DNA of 64,000 nucleotides from an uncultured Clostridia bacterium. Its GTDB lineage: Bacteria; Bacillota; Clostridia; UMGS1810. Below are positions 14,514 to 24,875 of this stretch, piece after piece. Below the pieces are notes generated by a model that did not search any database, was not told where the DNA came from, and was given only the letters and a program-made list of their open reading frames with translations. Position numbers and translations under genes: made by a program. The stretch's first letter is position 1, and the number at the start of each line of letters is the position of its first letter. The stretch spans positions 13,662-77,661 of the forward strand of contig CAKSFP010000012.1 of NCBI GenBank assembly GCA_934454585.1, written 5' to 3'.

Positions 14514-17500
14514 AAAAAATTATACGATTGTACGGAAAATCACACAGATATCGGTGACGAACCGCTGTCGCTGAACGGCGATGAAATCACGGCAGACATG
14601 ATCGGCGGCGTCACGGCAGATGAACCGACAGACATTTCGGAAGAAACCGAAGAAAACGCCGAAAACGAAGAAAATCCACTCCCGAACGGTGAGGAGATAT
14701 CTCTTTTCGGCTCGGACGACTCTGCATCCGTGTTTGCCGCAGATGACGAAAATTCCGAAACTCTGGAGGTGTGGCACCACGGCATGGAACTTGAGGGCGG
14801 AGCGGAGGACGCCGAAAACGCCCGCTTGTATGACGCCACCACAAAATACGGCTGGGGTGTGGCATCACAGTCCAAAACATCGTTTATAAAATGCTTCAAC
14901 ACAAGCAATGCGTCAAAAAAGCTTAATATAACCGGTTATGATTATGTAAACTCATGGATCTATAATCCGGAGATAAAAAAAGACGAAAAAGGCGTAACAT
15001 GCAAGCTTAATGTAATGCTTGTAACCGGAAATTCCGCCGAAAACGCAAGCGATAACAGATATTGCTTTTATTATCGTTTGCCGATGGACTGGACGGGATG
15101 GAAACTTGTGAGCCTGCCGCTCTCAAAATTCACGGCAAACAGAGACGCCAAAAAGGAATACGGCGTATTCAAGATGGGATTTCAGGCAGGCGGTTACAGC
15201 ACTTCATGGCCGGAGGAGAGCAACTATATATGCATAGACAGACTGTGGATGTCCAAGACTGCTCCTGTGGCGGCGGCGCTCACCGTTGACTCCGTGTCTG
15301 TGGAGAATTATGCAGGCTTCGTAGACCCGAGTCTTGACGGCAGCAACACATATACGGTCACATTCAGCAGCGATATTGCCGAGGCGACAGTCACCGTAAA
15401 GCGTGACGGCACGGAAGTAACAGACGGCTACAGCCTTGCTTTTGACGGCAAACAGCTCAAGGTGGTGTTTGACTCGCAGCTTGATGACGCCACATACAAC
15501 ATAGGCATATCCCGAGCTGCCGACATATACGGCAATATGATGAGCGGCATGGCGGAGTATTGCTTCACAGTCGGCTCTCATCCCACAATATTTAAGTTTG
15601 CCTCATCGTCAATTGCTGACGGTGCGGCAGATGTAAGCACGGATTTGGGCGGCAGCCGCACCATGGAATTCAGCTTTAACAACCCTGTGGATATAAACTC
15701 TGCTGCAGACAATGTTTCCGTAGAGAAAAACGGATTTGCGATATTCGGCGGCTATTCGTTCTCGGCCGCGGACGGACGGCTTGTGCTCACTTTTGACGCC
15801 GCTCTCGACCCGGGTGCTCACTACACCGTGAGCATAAACGGCGGATTGTGCGATATATACGGTCAGACTGTTGAAAAAGAGGTATCAATAAGTTTTGACA
15901 CCGCAGCGGAACAAACGGTTTCGCAAGTGAATATATTCAGAGCAGACAGCGATGAGGACATAGCCAATATGCAATCGAACGACGGCAGCGGCGTGAATGT
16001 CATAACGGATAACACAAATTTGTATGACCGCACGCTGAAACTGGATATGCCGATAACTCCGTCTCAGAGATTTTTCAGATTTCCGATGGGCGCTGTGGAT
16101 ACATCTGTTCAAAAATATTTGAATGCGTGGATATATTCTCCCAAGAAAACTTCGTTCGGACTCAATTTCTGCTTTTTTGCAACGGGCACAACGGCGTATA
16201 TGAGGCAGTCCCTGAAGATAGATTGGAGCGGATGGCGGCTTGTGTCGTTCCCTCTGGCGGGGTTTGAGATAAAGAACGGCGCAGAGTGGGAAAACATATA
16301 TGAATTCAGAATAAGCGCCAACGGCTGGACAGCGTATGCCGCACCGTGGACAGAGGAAGGTTATATCTGTGTGGACAAAATGTTCCTTACACAGGACGCA
16401 CCGGCAAATTCGCTGAACATTACGGCGGTAAATCCGGCTGAAAATTATTCCGCTATGCCGAGAAAAGGCGCAATCATGACATTTGCGTTTTCGGATGACA
16501 TAGACTCGGCAGACTCATCATCAATGAGTCTGTATAAGGACGGCGCACAGGTCAATGCGGATATCCGTGTGTGGCACAGTGGCAACAAGGTTTATGTTGT
16601 CACAGACAGTGTTCTCGAACCCGGCGATTATTCATTGAAACTTGGCGGAGTGAGCAGCGTATCGGGTGCGAAACCGGCAGATGGCACCGAATATAAATTC
16701 ACCGTGAGCGGTGATGGCATATGTGTGCATGACATTTCTCTTACCAAGGACGGTGCGGCGCTTGACTCATTGCCGTCATACGGCAGCACCGCATATGCCA
16801 ATGCAAAAATAATCTCGAACGAGAGCGAAAGGGTATTCCTCACAGTTGCCATGTATAACAAAAGAGGCAGTCTTGTAAGCATTGAAAAATACGAACACAC
16901 CCTTGCGATCGGCGACAACGATATATCAAATGAATTTTTAGTTGCGGACGGCACGGCAATCATAAAGACATTCGTGACGGACGGCAGCGGCATAAAAGGC
17001 GATTACGCCGTGTTGGGCAAGGCAAAAGAGGGAGACGGCAAAATGGTGTCTCTCGGTGAGAGTGCCGGCGGCATGACCTCACCAAGCGCCGAACTGAAAA
17101 ACGGCGTGCTCACCGTGTCGGGAAAATACGACAGCTACGGGCCTGTGTGCGTGACGATAACTGACGGCGTCGGCAGCCTTATTTTTGAAGTGCCTCTTTC
17201 CTGCACAGATGACGGCAGCTATACCTATTCGTGCGCTATGGCGGATATGCAAAGCGGCGGCTACACCGTGAGCGTGTCAGCGGCGGACGGCTCTGCACAA
17301 ACCGTGCTCAATGTCGTGTCGGCAGATGATATGGCGGCTTGCCTTGCCAAGGTAAATTCCGCAGCATCTGCGGCAGACATATCTGCGGCAATTGCACCTT
17401 ACAAAGGCTATTTCGGCTTGAACGGAGAGTCGGCGGATATGGCGGCAAGCGTTGCGGCGATATTGTATGAAAACCGCCCCTATGTCTCGTTTGACGGACT

Positions 17501-18389
17501 CGACAAGGCGATCGGCTCATACAAAACCGTGATAAGCGGACTTAGCGGCAAGCTGTGGTCGGAGCTGACAGAATATATAAACAAAAATCACAAGGTGCTG
17601 TTAAACGACAGCGCTGCATACACCTACTGGGCATCGCTCGATGACAGAGGAAAAAACATCATAAACCAATCTGCCGCCGCGGCATTGCCCACGGACGATA
17701 TTGCGGCTTTCAGGCAAAAATTCGACTCGGCGGTGACGAATTACAAAAACCCATCGCAGACTCCCGGCGGCGGTGGCGGCGGCTCGTCATCAAAAGGCGG
17801 CGGTATATCGGGTACAGGCTACACGGCAGATTCGTCCGCAGTGCAGGCGCCGACTTACAAATTCGGCGATATAAGCGGATTTGAATGGGCACAGGAGAGC
17901 ATTTATGCTCTTGCGGACAGCGGAGTCATATCAAAACCGGAGGACGGCCTGTTCAGACCCGATGACCGAGTGACCCGTGAGGAATTTATAAAAATACTTG
18001 TCGCAGCGGACGGAATTCGCCTTGATGCGACAGAGAGCGGATTTGCGGACAGTACGGCGGATGCGTGGTATGATAAATACCTCTCCGCGGCAAAACGAGA
18101 GGGCATTGCCGCAGGCAGAGATGACGGCACTTTCGGCGTGGGACTGCCGATTACAAGGCAGGATGCTGCCGTGTTTATATACAGACTGACGGCGGCTGCA
18201 CCAATTAACGGAGATGTGTTTGCCGATGACGGCGACATTGCCGACTACGCCAAACAGGCTGTGTACACCATGCGTGCACTCGGCATAACGGCAGGTTTTC
18301 CGGACGGCACATTTTTGCCGAACAGCGGACTCACCAGAGCCGAGGCGGCGGTTATGACAGCAAGATTAATGAAGATCGGAGGGCGTTAG
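14514..18389 (+). pseudogene. SLH-domain surface glycan-binding protein, 5' part removed by prophage
   Basis: The frame is open from a stop at 14511 to 14513; the first internal ATG (14598) has no RBS and there is no signal peptide, so the visible 1263+ codons are the downstream part of a longer secreted protein. Visible order: a beta-rich carbohydrate-binding-like domain, Ig-like domains (about 225 to 330 and 335 to 435), a second copy of the beta-rich domain (about 440 to 610), further Ig-like domains, a helical region (about 915 to 1050), a Gly/Ser linker, and three SLH motifs (about 1095 to 1263). SLH repeats bind pyruvylated wall polymer. It leads the first glycan-use operon and shares its C-terminal plan with the 565-aa protein at 41528. 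Confidence 0.75.
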
Positions 18390-18390
18390 A

Positions 18391-20922
18391 GTGAAGAAAA
18401 TAATATGTCTGGCAGTGATATTTGTTCTGTGCTTTGCAACGGTGTGTTCGGCTCAGGTGGAATTTGAGCGCACAGAGTTTGACAAAAGCGGCAGCCAATC
18501 GCTCGAAATGCTCACCTCACTTGGAATTATTGATGAGGACGGTGCAAAAAACATTCACGAGAGCGTGAGCCGTGCCGATTTTGTGGCTATGCTCCTTTGT
18601 GTGACGAATGATGATGTCAACAAAATAAAATACAGCGAGAGGATATTTTCCGATGTGAGCTCCGGCACAGCTCACTCGGACAGTATAATGACGGCATACA
18701 AACTCGGTTTTATCAGCCGTGCGCAGGAGTTCAGACCGACAGACGAGGTCACTCTTGCCGAGGCGCTCACTTTCACCGTTAAGGCGCTCGGCTATGAACC
18801 GTATGCCCAAAACAAGGGCGGTTATCCCTCAGGATATGCGCTCACGGCGGACAGGATAGGTTTGCTTGAAAATATAGACTCGGATCTGTCGGAGACCTTG
18901 AGTGCCGGGCAGGCATATATATTGCTGCAGAACGCCCTTGAGGCGGATATAATGGAGATCACATCATACGGCGACAGGGTCGAGATGAATGCCGAGACAG
19001 GCAAAAATCTCTTGTCGCAGAGGTTTTCCGTAAAAACCGCCGAGGCGGTTATAGAGGCAAACAGCCGCACCGACTTGTACAGTGCGGACTCTGCGCTGAA
19101 AGACGGACAGCTCATGGCTGGCGGTGTGGTATACGGCGGAGCGTCTCCCGAGTGGGAAGATATGCTCGGCAGCAGCGCAAAGCTCTACTACAGCGACAAC
19201 GGCGGCTCAGCCGAACTCAAATTTGTGTGCCTTGGTGACGGAGACAACAAAACTGTGAAAATACCGGCGGACGATTTTGACTCGCTTGACGGCAACAGCA
19301 TAAAATATTATGACGGCACAAAGACCCGTTCTGTCACTCTTTCGGACAACGCCGTGCTGATATTCAACGGCAAGATGGCGCCGCTCTCCGAGTCAAGACT
19401 CAAGTCGGAGTTTGGCAGCATTGAGCTTGTCAGCAATGACGGAGATGACAAATATGATGTCATCTTTGCCGCACAATACACTCCGTATGTGGTTTCGGCT
19501 GCGTCATCAAGAGGAGTTGTGGGCACAAGAGACGGCATAAGCCTAAAATTTGAGGCGAATGACCCGGAACACTGCACGGTTATGAAAAAGGGCACCGAGT
19601 ATATAAGCTGCGCCGACATAGCTGCCGGCGATGTGCTCATGTATGCCGAGTCGGAGACGGGCACAAGAAAGGTGATAACAGCCATTGTCAGCTCAAATTC
19701 CGTAAGCGGCACTGCCGAGTCTGTGGATGAGAGTGACGATATTGTTACGATTGACGGCAAAACAACAAAATGCTCAAAAGAGGTTATGGCAAAGGTTCGT
19801 CTCGGTGCGCAGGTGACTCTGTATATAGACGGTTTTGGCAAGGCGGTTTACTGTGATGTGGTGTCGGACAGGGTGTACGGCTATCTTAACGGCATGAAAG
19901 AAGATGTGTTCGGTACACACAGCGTAAGGATTTTTACCGAGAACAACAGGTGGGTAACCCTCAGCTTTGCAAAGACTGTCAAGGTGAACGGAACACCGAT
20001 GAACGAAGACGAGGCGGCGGCTTATCTCGGCAGTGACGAGTCGGAATACAGGCAGCTTATCAGATACAATGTGGACTCGCACGGGCAGATAACCCTCATA
20101 GACACGGCAGCCGACATGACAGCGGCTGATGACGATGCCGCAATAGACAACGATGTGTTCAGAATTTCCGACTCCGGAAAGGACAGATACAGACTTGCGG
20201 TAAATTCGTTTAACGGCAAGTCCGGCATAAAAGACGGCGCAAAGATTTTTGTTGTTCCGTCACAGGGCAGCGGCACAGATGAATACGGATTTGACATCAT
20301 CTCAAGCTCAAGCCTTTCAGACAACACAACATATACCTACACAGCCTATGATTCCGACAAAGTGCACTGCAGCTCAGTATTTGTGCTTACTGATTTTCAG
20401 CGGACATATAACAATGATTTGCTAATAGTTTTCAGAAACCTTGTGCGCACACTAAACTCGGACGGAATGGCGGTTAACGGTGTGGTAGGATGGTACAACG
20501 GCAACAGGATCACGCTTCCGGCAGAGCTGATAGCGGAGTCGGCGGTTAAGAGCGTAGATGAGCTTAAACCCGGCGACATATTCAGATTTACCGTGAGCAA
20601 AAATTCCAGTCTGGAAAAAATCAGCCGAATATACACTCAGGGAACGCCCTATTCCGTGATTGGCGATGTGTGGAGTTCTTCGGGATTTGTCACAGGTACT
20701 GTCAAGCACGCAGACATAGAAAACGGCAAAATTCTTGTTCAATATACCGACTCGGGTTCGTGCATTGTGTACAGTCTGAACGGCATAAGTTCAGTCGGCA
20801 TATATGAGGCTGACGACAACACCTTCTCTTACGGCACTCTTGCCGACATAAACGACGGTGATCAAATCGCTGCCGGTGTTGGGTATATGAAATTCAAAAA
20901 CATATTTATAATCCGTGATTAG
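18391..20922 (+). CDS. Secreted protein with N-terminal SLH repeats and beta-rich C-terminal region
   Basis: It starts at GTG 18391, one base after the previous stop, with GGAGGG eight bases upstream. A signal peptide (residues 1 to 21, ending CSAQ) is followed by SLH-like repeats (about 35 to 200) and then about 640 residues of beta-rich sequence of unknown fold. Phrases such as LKPGDIFRFTVSKNSSLEKI recur in similar form in the 1028-aa protein at 43227, showing common ancestry. It probably forms a surface pair with its upstream neighbour, next to a sugar importer. No catalytic motif is recognised. Confidence 0.75.
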   Translation: MKKIICLAVIFVLCFATVCSAQVEFERTEFDKSGSQSLEMLTSLGIIDEDGAKNIHESVSRADFVAMLLCVTNDDVNKIKYSERIFSDVSSGTAHSDSIMTAYKLGFISRAQEFRPTDEVTLAEALTFTVKALGYEPYAQNKGGYPSGYALTADRIGLLENIDSDLSETLSAGQAYILLQNALEADIMEITSYGDRVEMNAETGKNLLSQRFSVKTAEAVIEANSRTDLYSADSALKDGQLMAGGVVYGGASPEWEDMLGSSAKLYYSDNGGSAELKFVCLGDGDNKTVKIPADDFDSLDGNSIKYYDGTKTRSVTLSDNAVLIFNGKMAPLSESRLKSEFGSIELVSNDGDDKYDVIFAAQYTPYVVSAASSRGVVGTRDGISLKFEANDPEHCTVMKKGTEYISCADIAAGDVLMYAESETGTRKVITAIVSSNSVSGTAESVDESDDIVTIDGKTTKCSKEVMAKVRLGAQVTLYIDGFGKAVYCDVVSDRVYGYLNGMKEDVFGTHSVRIFTENNRWVTLSFAKTVKVNGTPMNEDEAAAYLGSDESEYRQLIRYNVDSHGQITLIDTAADMTAADDDAAIDNDVFRISDSGKDRYRLAVNSFNGKSGIKDGAKIFVVPSQGSGTDEYGFDIISSSSLSDNTTYTYTAYDSDKVHCSSVFVLTDFQRTYNNDLLIVFRNLVRTLNSDGMAVNGVVGWYNGNRITLPAELIAESAVKSVDELKPGDIFRFTVSKNSSLEKISRIYTQGTPYSVIGDVWSSSGFVTGTVKHADIENGKILVQYTDSGSCIVYSLNGISSVGIYEADDNTFSYGTLADINDGDQIAAGVGYMKFKNIFIIRD

Positions 20923-20939
20923 GCTAAGGAGACAAGAAA

Positions 20940-21872
20940 ATGGATAATATACAATCAAACAAAAATCTCGGAACACGCATAATGACAGAACTTAAGAGAA
21001 ATCGCTACTTATACCTTATGCTCATTCCCGTGGCGGCATATTACCTCATATTTTGCTACGGTCCGATGTTCGGTCTGGTGATTGCCTTTAAGGATTACAG
21101 CATCGCCAAAGGCATTGCGGCGAGCAAGTGGGTTGGACTTAAATATTTCAAGGAGTTTTTCAACGGAATATATTTTTCCAGAACTCTGCGCAACACCCTT
21201 GTAATAAGCTTTATGGATATCCTTTTCGGATTTCCTTTTCCTATAATTTTTGCGCTTTTGCTCAATGAGTTAAAGTGCAAGTGGTTCAAAAAAACCGTGC
21301 AGACGGTCACATATCTGCCGCACTTCATTTCTCTTGTGGTTATTTGCGGCATGATTACTGATTTTTTTAGCACCAACGGATTGATCAGCTCTTTCATAGG
21401 TATGCTCGGAGGCAAAAATATGAACTATGTGGCGAGCGCCAAGTGGTTCCGCACCATATTCATCGGCTCCGGCATATGGAGCAGCTTCGGCTGGAACAGC
21501 ATTATCTACCTTGCGGCGCTCTCCGGAGTTGACGCTCAGCTGTATGAGGCGGCAGAGATAGACGGAGCCGGCAGATTTAAGCAGCTGCTTCATGTCACTC
21601 TGCCGAGTATTCTGCCCACTATCATGACAATGCTTATCCTGCGGATGGGTCGCGTCATGACTGTCGGCTACGAAAAAATCATTCTTCTCTATTCGCCGTC
21701 CACTTATGAAGTCGGAGAGGTTATATCTTCATATGTGTATCAAATGGGTATAGCAAGCTCCCGCTACGGCTACAGCACAGCTGTAGGTCTGTTCCAGTCG
21801 CTTGTCAACATTTTGCTTATATGCATCACAAACAAGCTGTCGTCCAAGCTCAGTGACACAGCCTTGTTCTAA
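20940..21872 (+). CDS. ABC sugar importer permease, LplB/YteP type
   Basis: The 310-aa protein has six predicted membrane spans. Its EAA loop EAAEIDGAGRFKQLLHVTLP, near residue 200, contacts the ATPase in binding-protein-dependent importers. The N-terminal YLMLIPVAAYYLIFCYGPMFG is typical of the LplB/YteP subgroup, which handles complex or acidic oligosaccharides such as unsaturated rhamnogalacturonan. An RBS (AAGGAGA) precedes ATG 20940. It pairs with the next gene and the lipoprotein at 23177. Confidence 0.9.
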   Translation: MDNIQSNKNLGTRIMTELKRNRYLYLMLIPVAAYYLIFCYGPMFGLVIAFKDYSIAKGIAASKWVGLKYFKEFFNGIYFSRTLRNTLVISFMDILFGFPFPIIFALLLNELKCKWFKKTVQTVTYLPHFISLVVICGMITDFFSTNGLISSFIGMLGGKNMNYVASAKWFRTIFIGSGIWSSFGWNSIIYLAALSGVDAQLYEAAEIDGAGRFKQLLHVTLPSILPTIMTMLILRMGRVMTVGYEKIILLYSPSTYEVGEVISSYVYQMGIASSRYGYSTAVGLFQSLVNILLICITNKLSSKLSDTALF

Positions 21873-21888
21873 GGGAGGGAGAGCAATT

Positions 21889-22776
21889 ATGATTCACAAA
21901 AAAACAGTCGGAGAATATATTTTCGACGCACTCAATTCAATTTCTATGGTATTTCTGATGTTCATTACCGCTTATCCGCTCTATTATGTTGCGGTCAGCT
22001 CGGTGTCGGACAGCTCCCTCCTTATGGGAAACAGAGGCATGGTGCTTGCGCCCAAGGGATTTAACATTGCCGCATACAAGGCAGTGTTCAACAACCCGAG
22101 TATCCTCACAGGCTATCGCACCACACTTATTGTGGTTGTGTTCGGCACAATTCTCAGTGTGTTTATGACCGCATTGGGGGCTTTCCTCATCACACGGAAA
22201 AGATTTGCCGTAAAAAAGGCTGTGTCATATATGATGCTGTTCACAATGTTTTTCTCGGGCGGCATGATCCCCACATACCTTCTTGTGCAAAAATGGCTGC
22301 ATATGGGCGACATGATCATATCTCTGTTTATACCGACTGCGATAAGTACATACAATCTGCTCATCATGAAATCAAATTTTGAGCAGATACCGGATAGCCT
22401 TGAGGAGGCGGCTCAGATAGACGGCGCTAACGATTTGCTGTTGTTTTTCAGAATAATACTTCCTCTCTCTGTGCCCATTATTGCGGTTATGGTGCTATTC
22501 TACGGCGTCGGCTACTGGAACTCGTGGTTTCAGGCGATGATGTATATTCGCACCAGGAGCAAATATCCGCTGCAGCTTGTTCTGCGTGAGATTTTGCTCA
22601 TGAACAACACCAGCGGCACCGGAGCGGTAGCCTCGAGTGCCGGTGAGCAGTATGTGCTTTCCGAGAGCATCAAGTACGCCACAATCATGGTTGCCACCGT
22701 GCCCATATTATTGATTTATCCGTTTATACAAAAATACTTTGTTAAGGGCATGATGATAGGCGCCGTCAAGGGTTGA
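21889..22776 (+). CDS. ABC sugar importer permease, LplC/YtcP type
   Basis: Start at ATG 21889 behind GGGAGGGAGAG; a longer reading into the preceding gene is not supported. The 295-aa protein has about six membrane spans, the EAA motif LEEAAQIDGANDLLLFFRIILP and the C-terminal KYFVKGMMIGAVKG that marks LplC/YtcP permeases. It is 16 bases downstream of its partner and completes the membrane channel. Confidence 0.9.
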   Translation: MIHKKTVGEYIFDALNSISMVFLMFITAYPLYYVAVSSVSDSSLLMGNRGMVLAPKGFNIAAYKAVFNNPSILTGYRTTLIVVVFGTILSVFMTALGAFLITRKRFAVKKAVSYMMLFTMFFSGGMIPTYLLVQKWLHMGDMIISLFIPTAISTYNLLIMKSNFEQIPDSLEEAAQIDGANDLLLFFRIILPLSVPIIAVMVLFYGVGYWNSWFQAMMYIRTRSKYPLQLVLREILLMNNTSGTGAVASSAGEQYVLSESIKYATIMVATVPILLIYPFIQKYFVKGMMIGAVKG

Positions 22777-23176
22777 CAGGTAAATTCGGCGCATAATGCA
22801 CAAGCCTCACCGCTCGGCGAAGATATCACAGACATATGCCGTTGCAAAAGGTTTCCCACGGGTGGGAAACTGTCACGCAGTGACTGATGAGGAGTAGGAA
22901 ACGCAGTTTTCGTCAAAGATAATAAATGAATAATTAATAATAAGTGATTGTAAAATAAAAAGTCAAAAAAATGTGGATAACTTGGCTTTTAGGTGAAACC
23001 ATGTATGCTTTCGGGCGGATAATATCCGCCCCTACAATCAAAACAGTCGTATTGCGCAATGCCTTGTAGGGGCGGCTATCAGCCGCCCGATGAAAAGCAG
23101 AGAAAAAATCATCATATATTAATCAAAAAAGCCGCTACAAACGGCTGAAAAATTAAAAATTAAAGGAGGAATTACC
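22777..23176. other. Intergenic region with two repeat-type hairpins
   Basis: No gene is seen. It contains a hairpin with arms GTTTCCCAC/GTGGGAAAC (22851 to 22870) followed by TCACgcaGTGA, and the long inverted repeat listed separately. It separates permease genes from their binding-protein gene, which allows independent lipoprotein expression, as is common for these importers. Confidence 0.6.
23008..23098. repeat. Inverted intergenic repeat, GGGCGG...CCGCCC type
   Basis: Outer arms CTTTCGGGCGG and CCGCCCGATGAAAAG enclose inner hairpins (GGGCGGATAATATCCGCCCC and GGGGCGGCTATCAGCCGCCC) joined by TACAA/TTGTA. The layout is that of a dispersed chromosomal repeat rather than a simple terminator, as no U tract follows. 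Confidence 0.65.
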
Positions 23177-24763
23177 ATGAAGTTCAAAAAAAGAAACCTG
23201 ATTGCCGCAGCGGCCGTTGTCGCACTCGGCGCAGCCGTCCTTAGCGGCTGTTCAAACAAAGAGACGGCAAACACGGAGAGCACAAACACCCTCACATATT
23301 TTGTGAAGCTGCCCACGGCAATATCAACCCGTGTAAGCTCGCTCAACGAAGTGCTCATGTATCAGCAGAGAGAAAAGGACACCGGCATACACATCGACTT
23401 TATCCACCCATCGGCAGGTCAGGAGTCCGAGCAGTTCAATCTGATGATAGCGTCCATGGAGCTGCCGGATATTATCGAGACAACATGGACATTATATCAG
23501 GGAGGAGTGCAGAAAGCCATAGATGACGGGGTAATAATCGCACTCAACGACTACATCGACAAATACGCTCCGAATTTCAAAAAAACAATAACGGACAAAT
23601 ACGACATATCAAAGACATATGACAGAGGATCCAAGACGGATAACGGCGATTATTTTGCTTTCTCGGCATTCAACACCGGCAATGTACGCACCTTTGCCGG
23701 CCCGATGGTGCGCAAGGACTGGCTCGACAAGCTCGGCATGGAGGCTCCGCAGACCATAGACGACTGGGAAACCATGCTTACCGCATTCAAAGAAAAAATG
23801 GGCGCAGACTCTCCTTTTACCGCACTGCCGGATTATTTTTCAACTATCAATTCGTTCAACGGCGCATGGGGCGTGGGTCAGCGGCTCTATGTTGACAACG
23901 GCACGCTGAAATACGGCCCCATGCAGGACAACTTTAAGGAATATATTTCAAAGCTGCATGACTGGTACACCAAAGGCCTCATCGACCAGGATTTCTCCAC
24001 AAACAAGAGAGCCATAATAGACGCCAAGCTGACAAACGGCAATTCCGGCGCAACGGTATTCAATCTCGGTGCGGCAATGGGTGTTTATCTCAAACAGATG
24101 AAGGACAAAAACCCCGAATACGACCTTTTGTGCGTGCCGTTCCCGACTCTCGAAGAAGGCGGCGAAAACAATTTCTATGTCTATGAGGAAGATGTGAGCA
24201 CAACATCGGCAGCGATAACCACACAGTGCAAGGATCCCGTAACAGCTGTCAAATGGCTCGATTTTTGGTACAGTGACGAGGGTTACAAGCTGATGAACTT
24301 CGGCGTGGAGGGCACCACATACACTATGGTTGACGGCAAGCCCAAATACAGTGACGAGATACTCAACAACAAAGAGGGCTTGTCTATAAGCGAAGCTTTG
24401 AGCTTGCAGTGCAGAGCGGCTGCTCCGGCACCGGGACTCAAGCAGGCAACGGAATATCTGGAGCAGTATTATGAATTTCCGCAACAGGTGGCAGGATTTA
24501 AGCTTTGGGCGGAAAATGTGGACAACATGAGAAAAACCATTCTGCCGGCGTCCATTGCTCCCATTCAGGACGAGACAGACAAGCTTGTTTCACTGGAGAC
24601 GGATCTTAAAACATATACCAACGAAATGGTTATAAAATTCATCACCGGCGAAGAACCGCTTACGAATTTCGACTCGTTCAGAGACACCTTGAAAAACACC
24701 TTCAGTGTTGACGAATATGTTGCACTCAAGCAAAAAATGTACGACAGATATCTTGACAGATAG
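23177..24763 (+). CDS. Extracellular sugar-binding lipoprotein, LplA/YtcQ type
   Basis: A lipoprotein signal ends in the lipobox LSGC (lipidated Cys25). The mature 504 residues fit the large family-1-type binding proteins that serve LplB/LplC permeases. An AAGGAGG RBS precedes ATG 23177. It should capture oligosaccharide at the outer membrane face and deliver it to the two permeases encoded upstream. By synteny with the B. subtilis ytcQ/yteP/ytcP set and the nearby GH105 gene, rhamnogalacturonan-derived ligands are likely; ligand identity is inferred. Confidence 0.88.
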   Translation: MKFKKRNLIAAAAVVALGAAVLSGCSNKETANTESTNTLTYFVKLPTAISTRVSSLNEVLMYQQREKDTGIHIDFIHPSAGQESEQFNLMIASMELPDIIETTWTLYQGGVQKAIDDGVIIALNDYIDKYAPNFKKTITDKYDISKTYDRGSKTDNGDYFAFSAFNTGNVRTFAGPMVRKDWLDKLGMEAPQTIDDWETMLTAFKEKMGADSPFTALPDYFSTINSFNGAWGVGQRLYVDNGTLKYGPMQDNFKEYISKLHDWYTKGLIDQDFSTNKRAIIDAKLTNGNSGATVFNLGAAMGVYLKQMKDKNPEYDLLCVPFPTLEEGGENNFYVYEEDVSTTSAAITTQCKDPVTAVKWLDFWYSDEGYKLMNFGVEGTTYTMVDGKPKYSDEILNNKEGLSISEALSLQCRAAAPAPGLKQATEYLEQYYEFPQQVAGFKLWAENVDNMRKTILPASIAPIQDETDKLVSLETDLKTYTNEMVIKFITGEEPLTNFDSFRDTLKNTFSVDEYVALKQKMYDRYLDR

Positions 24764-24793
24764 CATCTGCTTTGATACTATTTAATTGACGAT

Positions 24794-24824
24794 CATGCCA
24801 CGCAATCATGCGCTGCGTGGCATG
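24794..24824. promoter_or_regulatory. Hairpin between binding protein and regulator genes
   Basis: Perfect 11-base arms CATGCCACGCA (24794 to 24804) and TGCGTGGCATG (24814 to 24824) with a nine-base loop. There is no U tract, so this may be an mRNA-stabilising hairpin or a protein site rather than an intrinsic terminator. Confidence 0.55.
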
Positions 24825-24875
24825 AACTATGCTAATAACGAAGCTTGATTTCGGATTATTATTGAGAGGTTTTTT

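Larger units (their letters stand above)
1..14540 (-). mobile_element. Mu-like transposable prophage (repressor-proximal part; continues past left edge)
   Basis: The gene order repressor, transposase, ATPase, GemA, Mor, gp25/26/27-like, terminase, portal matches the Mu plan, with the lytic genes running leftward. The distal end lies outside the window. The right boundary is bracketed at about 14,500 to 14,545: to its left is AT-rich non-coding DNA with direct repeats, and to its right an open frame of a host SLH protein resumes without start or signal peptide. The exact terminal dinucleotide and target duplication cannot be fixed without the other end. The packaging/head genes look SPP1-like rather than Mu-like, so the element is a hybrid. 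Confidence 0.85.

Noticed and set aside
21802..21888. Longer start for the LplC-type permease
   Set aside because: It overlaps the end of the LplB-type gene out of frame, while ATG 21889 has a GGGAGGGAG RBS.
22777..23176. Riboswitch before the binding-protein gene
   Set aside because: The hairpins match dispersed intergenic repeat types and show no recognisable aptamer core or expression platform.
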